DNA of 64,000 nt from Xiphydria camelus (Eukaryota > Arthropoda > Insecta > Hymenoptera > Xiphydriidae). The translations under genes and the position numbers were made by a program. The stretch spans positions 16,641,005-16,705,004 of the forward strand of contig OY783192.1 in NCBI GenBank assembly GCA_963678675.1, written 5' to 3'. Each line of letters begins with the position of its first letter. Position 1 is the stretch's first letter. This document shows, one piece after another, positions 58,409 through 64,000 of the stretch. The notes beneath the pieces were generated by a model. The model made no database searches and was not told where the DNA came from. It was given only the letters and a program-made list of their open reading frames with translations.

Positions 58409-58999
58409 GTGCGAGGAACAGGATCGAGTATGAATCGTCGGTTGGGGAGTATCAGTCGACGTATCGATCGAGATAACAGTAACCAACGAACCTTTCTTCT
58501 CGCACAGATTTGGTTTACCTTCCTTCATTTTCTGATCCTATCGAGTCTCTGTTGGGTTAACGGTCAAAACCAGAGGCGCCGATGCAAGCCAAAGTCTAAT
58601 AAACCGCATCGCGTCCACAGCCATGGTAAGTAATTTTTAGAAATGAGAGGAAATGATGATTCGGATTTTTTCGATGCCCAACCAAATTACACACCTCATA
58701 CCTAATTGCAGAGAGAAGCTAGTGCCATTGGCAGTCGTGGAGGAAAAGGTTACCGTCAATATGGTCCCCAGGAAAGCAATGCCAGAGTAGTCGGACTCTG
58801 CCTCGGCGACCGAAAAGCGATGCGGAAGGCACTAACGAACAAGCAGCAGCAGCAGCAGCCGGTTGACACTGCTCAACCCAGCACCAGCTGCAGAATGACA
58901 CCTCACCGATCGCGATACGTCACCACTCCCGTGAACAGTGATTCAAGACACTCGAATCAGCGTCGCGATTCTTTTAATTCAAATAGGATTGGTTTGAAT
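58409..58999 (+). CDS. Possible two-exon gene, polyQ, arm 1
   Basis: Two open segments flank an 86-bp intron-like gap (CCATG|GTAAGT at 58626 to TTGCAG|AGAGAAGC ending 58711). The second reads REASAIGSRGG, VVGLCLGDRKAMRKALTNKQ with a CAG repeat (five Gln) and RMTPHRSRYVTTPVNSDS to a stop at 58999. The frame that joins in phase to it enters from SQSLINRIASTAM, not from the longer 74-codon frame at 58409. No family recognised; basic and Ser/Arg-rich. Both frame and intron are conserved in the mirror arm, but that follows from duplication. Confidence 0.3.
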
Positions 59000-59380
59000 T
59001 AAGCAAGAAGGATTTCAGACAGAGTCGGATTAGGCATGCATGCATTAGGCATTAGGAGGCATAAAAGACATACAAGATATCACCATCAGCGGAACAGTGT
59101 AATTATGATTTATTATAATTTTTTTATTCATAAACTTAACTTCTCCAGAGGGAAATGACATTTTGTACTGTAAACCATGAGACCTTAGATCTCATCTAAG
59201 GCCACTAAAATAATAACGTAACAATGAAATATGTTTTGATAAATCAGCGAGACTTTGACTTCGATTTGATTTTAACTGCATCTTCGGTCGCCGAGGCAGA
59301 GTCCGACCACTGGCATCGCTTTCCTGGGGACCATTTTGAGTAGGAGGCGTGTAATTCGGTTGGGCATCGAAAACATATGT

Positions 59381-59662
59381 TCAGAGGAGATGCTCGATAT
59401 GCCCTCCTTCTATCAGAATACGTCTAACAAGATTCGTCTGCGTATTGCGAAGCATATCCATCGGAATTGCGGCACATTCCTCTCTGATTAGTCTTTTTAG
59501 GTGGTTAGTATCCTCAATCCGCGGCCGGTTGAAAATTTTTCTTTTCAAGTGCCCCCACAAGAGAAAAAGTCCAGAGGAGTAAGATCAGGAGATCTCGGCG
59601 GCCACTCCGTCGGTGCTCTTAATCCGATCCAATTATCGCCGATAAAATTATTCAGCAGTTCG
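59381..59662 (-). pseudogene. Tc1/mariner-superfamily transposase C-terminus, arm 1
   Basis: Minus-strand mirror of 59690-59972: WPPRSPDLTPLDFF with the third catalytic Asp, then LKRKIFNRPRIEDTNHLKRL and EGGHIEHLL. One frameshift in the FFLLWGH segment. Confidence 0.8.
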
Positions 59663-59689
59663 GTTCAGCGCATTCCAGCCGAATGGTAA

Positions 59690-59972
59690 CCGAACTGCTG
59701 AATAATTTTATCGGCGATAATTGGATCGGATTAAGAGCACCGACGGAGTGGCCGCCGAGATCTCCTGATCTTACTCCTCTGGACTTTTTCTCTTGTGGGG
59801 GCACTTGAAAAGAAAAATTTTCAACCGGCCGCGGATTGAGGATACTAACCACCTAAAAAGACTAATCAGAGAGGAATGTGCCGCAATTCCGATGGATATG
59901 CTTCGCAATACGCAGACGAATCTTGTTAGACGTATTCTGATAGAAGGAGGGCATATCGAGCATCTCCTCTGA
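59690..59972 (+). pseudogene. Tc1/mariner-superfamily transposase C-terminus, arm 2
   Basis: Reads NNFIGDNWIGLRAPTEWPPR, SPDLTPLDFF, a frameshift, then HLKRKIFNRPRIEDTNHLKR, LIREECAAIPMDMLRNTQTN and RRILIEGGHIEHLL before TGA. The PDLTPLDFFLWG box holds the last catalytic residue of the DDE/D centre; GGHxxHLL is a common C-terminus of this superfamily. The N-terminal two thirds is absent. Both arms carry the same frameshift. Confidence 0.82.
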
Positions 59973-60350
59973 ACATATGTTTTCGATGCCCAACCGAATT
60001 ACACGCCTCCTACTCAAAATGGTCCCCAGGAAAGCGATGCCAGTGGTCGGACTCTGCCTCGGCGACCGAAGATGCAGTTAAAATCAAATCGAAGTCAAAG
60101 TCTCGCTGATTTATCAAAACATATTTCATTGTTACGTTATTATTTTAGTGGCCTTAGATGAGATCTAAGGTCTCATGGTTTACAGTACAAAATGTCATTT
60201 CCCTCTGGAGAAGTTAAGTTTATGAATAAAAAAATTATAATAAATCATAATTACACTGTTCCGCTGATGGTGATATCTTGTATGTCTTTTATGCCTCCTA
60301 ATGCCTAATGCATGCATGCCTAATCCGACTCTGTCTGAAATCCTTCTTGC

Positions 60351-60947
60351 TTAATTCAAACCAATCCTATTTGAATTAAAAGAATCGCGACGCTGATTCG
60401 AGTGTCTTGAATCACTGTTCACGGGAGTGGTGACGTATCGCGATCGGTGAGGTGTCATTCTGCAGCTGGTGCTGGGTTGAGCAGTGTCAACCGGCTGCTG
60501 CTGCTGCTGCTGCTTGTTCGTTAGTGCCTTCCGCATCGCTTTTCGGTCGCCGAGACAGAGTTCGACCACTCTGGCATCGCTTTCCTGGGGACTATGTTGA
60601 CGGTAACCTCTTCCACCACGGCTGCCAACGGCACTAGCTTCTCTCTGCAATTAGGTATGAGGTGTGTAATGTGGTTGGGCATCGAAAAAATCCGAATTAT
60701 CATTTCCTCTCACTTCTAAAAATTACTTACCATGGCTGTGGACGTGATGCGGTTTATTAGACTTTGGCTTGCATCGGCGCCTCTGGTTTTGACCGTTAAC
60801 CCAACAGAGGCTCGATACGATCAGAAAATGAAGGAAGGTAAACCAAATCTGTGCGAGAAGAAAGGTTCGTTGGTTACTGTTATCTCGATCGATACGTCGA
60901 CTGATACTCCCCAACCGACGATTCATACTCGATCCTGTTCCTCGCAC
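60351..60947 (-). CDS. Possible two-exon gene, polyQ, arm 2
   Basis: Mirror of 58409-58999 with six Gln in place of five and a few replacements (VGSRGGRGYRQHSPQESDAR). The length change in the CAG run and scattered substitutions show that the arms have diverged since duplication without a stop arising in the second exon. Confidence 0.3.
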
Positions 60948-61749
60948 CTTAGGTATCGCTCACGCCACTTCGTAAAACTACTTCCTAGACACGCGCGGTG
61001 CTAGTGCGGAAATAATTTCTGAAACAAATAGGCATGAGGATTCGGTTGGACATCGAAAAAACCCGAATGATTGTTAACTCTAACTTCTGAACATTACTTA
61101 CCATTTATTTAAAGATTTACGATTTCGCGCTTAGACTTCGATCTCCCGAATTGATAGCCATCGGGAAATCAGACGTTTCACACTTTTCGTAAGAACGCAG
61201 CGTAAGAGCGAAAAGCGTCGTCTGATTTCCCGATGGCTGTCAATTCGGAAGATTATTTATGATTATTTCTCATCACTTCTCTCTCTCTCTCTCTACAAAT
61301 TATTCACTACTAATTCAAAACTTTACGATTTTGAGGTTACACGAAATGCTTCGATCTCCCGAATTGACAGCTATTAGAAGAGCAGTCGACACTTTTCATT
61401 CTTATGCAGTGCACTCGTCTGAAGCCCACTCTAACCGTACCATAAATACTGCCGAAGTCAAGAATTCAGGTCGCAGCTCACCTGCGCGGTTGGCCATAGG
61501 ACATGCGGTACAACAGCGAATGTTCGGACGCAGTGTGAGGTGGCGCACTTTTCACACGCCGTGAATCTGCGAGAGCCTGGGAAGGTCTGCGGTCGAAATA
61601 CAAAACCGGACGTGATTTTTCGTTCGTGAACTTTAGTTTGTTAGTTTAAGATGGCATAATGCCGGGTTTAAACACTTGCCAAACGTTTGTGCAGACTTAA
61701 AATATTATTATTATTAGTAGTAAATAATAATAAAGAAATATTATTGTAT

Positions 61750-62262
61750 TATTTGTATTATAATTTAATATTTTGTGAACGATTCCTATCTGAATTTCAT
61801 CCGCGGAGTTAATTTTATAAATAATTTAAATAAAATCCTTTTCGGAGTGAATTTCACTCCGGACGGGATTAAATTAATTAAAAATCATCCACTCCGCATT
61901 CACTCCGCAAATCATTCCGCAATTTACTCCAGATTTTTTATAAATAATTTAAATAAAATCCTTTTCGGAGTGAATTTCACTCCGGACGGGATTAAATTAA
62001 TTAAAAATCATCCACTCCGCATTTACTCCGCAAATCATTCCGCATTTAACTCCCGATTTTTTACAGTGTACGCAACACTACACTATCAAAAATCGGTAGT
62101 TAAATGCGGAGTGTGGATGATTTTTAATTACTTTAATCCCGTCCGGAGTGAAATTCACTCCGAAGAAGATTTTATTTCAATTATTTATAAAATTAACTCC
62201 GCGGATGAAATTCAGATAGGAATCGTTCACAAAATATTAAATTATAATACAAATAATACAAT
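61750..62262. repeat. ACTCCG-rich palindrome with 123-bp tandem unit
   Basis: The outer arms (AACGATTCCTATCTGAATTT at 61779 and its mirror at about 62226) enclose a left-side tandem duplication of 123 bp. Each unit contains the dyad GGAGTGAATTTCACTCC (61844, 61967; mirror 62145). The long frame across it (61775-62293) is repeat-derived and unlikely to be a gene. It ends in ATTTTTTACAGTGTA, a motif repeated at 63483-63497. Confidence 0.8.
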
Positions 62263-62529
62263 TAAATTATTATTATTTTCATTATTACTTTAGTACTAAT
62301 AATAATATTTTAAAAATATTACAGTATTATTATTACTATTATTATTACTATTATTTCATAAAAATATTACTCGTAAAAATATTATTTGCATGACCGTTGT
62401 CAAGATTAATGTGAATCATACGACAGTTTTGAGTTCAATGAATTTCTTGTCATTGAAAATAAAGAGTTTTATTTTTGAATTTGATATAAGCCTAATAATT
62501 TATCGTTACTAACTCGAGATTAGTGTCTA

Positions 62530-63099
62530 CAGGGTGTTCGGAAAAAACACCGACACAGAAATAGGGGTGATAGGTTACGTCATTACAAGTATTTTGATAT
62601 AAGGGACCTATACCCGCAAGCGCCCCCTTCTAGAGATATCAACTTTTCAAGTTTATAACGACCGAGGTTGATCAAAGTAGAATAATAAGAAACGTATCAA
62701 GATGGTAACGAATATTTAATTTTACGAGATACAAAAACAATGTACTACAGCAAATGCTCAAAATGACGGCCACCCATGTCCATGCAACATCGGAAACGAT
62801 TCTGGATAGATGTGCCACTGCGCAAACTGCTTGCGGAAAGGATAACCGCTTGGCTCAAGTCCTTATACTTTTCGAAGATGATGCGGATACAAGGAGTTTT
62901 CATTTGTTTTTCAATTGTACAGGTAGACAAAAAACTCAATATTATTCTACTTTGATCAACCTCGGTCGTTATAAACTTGAAAAGTTGATATCTCTCCAGA
63001 AGGGGGCGCTTGCGGGTATAGGTCCCTTATATCAAAATACTTGTAATGACGTAACCTATCACCCCTATTTCTGTGTCGGTGTTTTTTCCGAACACCCTG
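62530..63099 (-). mobile_element. Mariner-type MITE, CAGGGTGTTCGG ends, TA target
   Basis: TA at 62528-62529 and 63100-63101. Ends CAGGGTGTTCGGAAAAAACA and TGTTTTTTCCGAACACCCTG; inverted arms of about 130 bp including TAGGTTACGTCATTACAAGT. It retains a transposase C-terminus on the minus strand. Confidence 0.92.
62745..62939 (-). pseudogene. Transposase C-terminal remnant
   Basis: Minus strand ends RFRCCMDMGGRHFEHLL and stop, the GGxxFEHLL tail of IS630/Tc1/mariner-superfamily transposases. The upstream 40 residues are not recognisable. This ties the MITE to an autonomous parent. Confidence 0.6.
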
Positions 63100-63339
63100 T
63101 ATAGGTATGTTAAATGATCAATTAGGTATTGATATCATGTGTATATGATACTTTAATTTTTCAACTATGTAACATAGTGAATTTTAATTTATTACACCTG
63201 TTATTATTTGAAATTTTCCAGAAAAGAATTTTTTTGCCAAATACAAATTTATTTCAAGGTTAAGCATTGTATTTAAATGTTTTTGTGAATTTTATTGTAT
63301 TTAATTGATAATGTGAATTTTTGTGAATTAAATCTATAT

Positions 63340-63497
63340 TCACTCCGAAATTAATGCGAAATCACTCCGCAATCAATCCGCTGAAAAAAACTCCATGTTC
63401 ACTCCGTCCGCGGAGTTCTTCTTTTTGTCACTCCGAAATTTCGAGTGATGGGAGTGAAAATTCACTCCGGATTCTCTCCCGATTTTTTACAGTGTAT
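63340..63497. repeat. ACTCCG-rich element end
   Basis: Multiple CACTCCG units and CCGCGGAG, ending CTCCCGATTTTTTACAGTGTA, the same end as at 62050-62072. Probably a terminus of the same repeat family. Confidence 0.65.
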
Positions 63498-63808
63498 GCA
63501 ACTAGATTTGATCTAAAGCCCGTTTAACCTTCAAGGGTTACTACATTTTATAGTGGTAAAAATCGAATATCCAAACTAATTTAGGACTGCTATTCTATTG
63601 AAAAACAATGAGCGGATAAACCCTCCTCGCATTTGGGCCGTAGACCAGTGTGTTGGAGAAATGCGACACTCCTCGGGACCCTTTGAGCCATAAATTAGAT
63701 CCGAAAAAGTTCGAGATTCCTGGCCGGGATCAGGACCGACCACTTGAGTTTCCTCGGTTCCGATGGGCTTTGAAGCATTGCACCGGAGAGGTCTGCCTGC
63801 GCAGGTTA
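63498..63808. other. Spacer, nothing recognised
   Basis: Mixed-composition sequence between the ACTCCG-rich end and the short hairpin; no frame or repeat that I can assign. Confidence 0.35.
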
Positions 63809-63870
63809 CTTATACAGACAAACCTGAGTGTACATGTGGTCACATGTACACTCAGGTTTGCCTGTATAAG
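63809..63870. repeat. 62-bp hairpin, ACATGTACACTCAGGTTTG
   Basis: 30-bp arms with one mismatch and a 2-bp loop (GTG-GT-CAC). The arm sequence is shared with the central palindrome at 19221-19992. Confidence 0.88.
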
Positions 63871-64000
63871 CGACCGACGCAGTCTTCTTTCACACCACCC
63901 AGGGTACGCAGCTCACTTCATCCACGCTGTTCACCTTACTCTGAGTCACCGCACGTCACATGCGTCTCAACGTTCGCTTGGCCTAAGTGTCCGGTTTCAT

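Larger units (their letters stand above)
57848..61511. repeat. 3.7-kb palindrome with paired ORFs
   Basis: Arms of about 1.8 kb, centre near 59676, where TTCAGCAGTTCGGTT and AACCGAACTGCTGAA face each other. Each arm contains a possible spliced reading frame, a transposase C-terminal remnant near the centre and GATCTCCCGAATTGACAGC blocks. The same CAATTCGGGAGATCGAAGC block occurs in the composite at 5850 and 51426, tying the two families together. Arms differ at scattered positions. Confidence 0.92.
57630..63983. mobile_element. 6.35-kb TAA-flanked element sharing its TSD with its neighbour
   Basis: The left end ATCCAAGCGAACCTTGAGACG starts right after the TAA that closes the previous element. 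The right end CGTCTCAACGTTCGCTTGGCC is followed by TAA at 63984-63986. An additional end-like block (GCGAACGTTGAGACGCAGTT) at 57775 shows a tandem end. The interior holds a 3.7-kb palindrome, an ACTCCG-rich palindrome and a mariner-type MITE. No Harbinger transposase is present. Confidence 0.6.

Noticed and set aside
61775..62293. 172-codon open frame
   Set aside because: It runs through a 123-bp tandem duplication and a palindrome; the protein repeats itself and mirrors, with no recognisable domain. Repeat-derived, not a gene.
46079..64000. Later ECH1 exons
   Set aside because: I looked for the IDL segment and the HGxCxGGG oxyanion region on the plus strand and found nothing convincing.

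Overview
This is a transposon-saturated stretch of an arthropod, most probably insect, nuclear genome. The evidence is the LINE, mariner and Harbinger families present, spliced genes with GT..AG introns, AT-rich intergenic DNA, and one host gene whose protein closely resembles metazoan ECH1. I see no bacterial, plasmid or CRISPR features. A hymenopteran is my guess from the repeat families; the sequence does not prove it.

The one host gene I can defend is ECH1 (dienoyl-CoA isomerase) on the + strand. A coding exon at 31904-32022 joins in phase to another at 45990-46078 across an intron of about 14 kb. That intron is packed with nested mobile elements. Later exons are not visible in the window.

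Layout. 1-3.3 kb: a chain of minus-strand LINE pieces separated by (AG)n tracts, one of them a structurally complete ORF1-only element, then a Helitron-like 3' end. 3.5-3.9 kb: a detached terminal repeat of an unclassified DNA transposon. 4.3-10.6 kb: a 6.3-kb non-coding composite built of nested palindromes, present again at 46.9-54.4 kb with three later insertions whose target duplications can be read against the empty first copy. 10.75-16.27 kb: a 2.6-kb palindromic element, then a decayed gene for a large uncharacterised transposase-like protein with its right terminal repeat. 16.4-20.5 kb: a deleted mariner and a palindrome split by an element with a 5-bp target duplication. 21.6-22.9 kb: a near-identical copy of part of the 11.6-12.9 kb block. 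24.3-31.1 kb: a TA-flanked palindromic element, then a Harbinger (PIF) transposon with both genes, the Myb-like protein on + and the HARBI1-type transposase on -, both decayed. 31.9-46.1 kb: ECH1 with its loaded intron. 54.8-57.6 kb: two mariner remnants. 57.6-64.0 kb: a TAA-flanked element with a 3.7-kb internal palindrome, plus mariner-type MITEs.

The window-wide pattern is that nearly every element, whatever its family, exists as a long inverted dimer. The most unusual single structure is the foldback element at 33096-35306. Its arms carry a 20-bp motif at a nearly constant 141-bp period (13 copies), with spacer sequence that changes from unit to unit. The best candidate for an undescribed transposition system is the zinc-rich protein at 13.7-15.6 kb. 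Its terminal repeats carry paired TCAAGGTCA sites in an exact 11-bp register. Apart from ECH1, every coding region appears to be transposon-derived, and most are broken.
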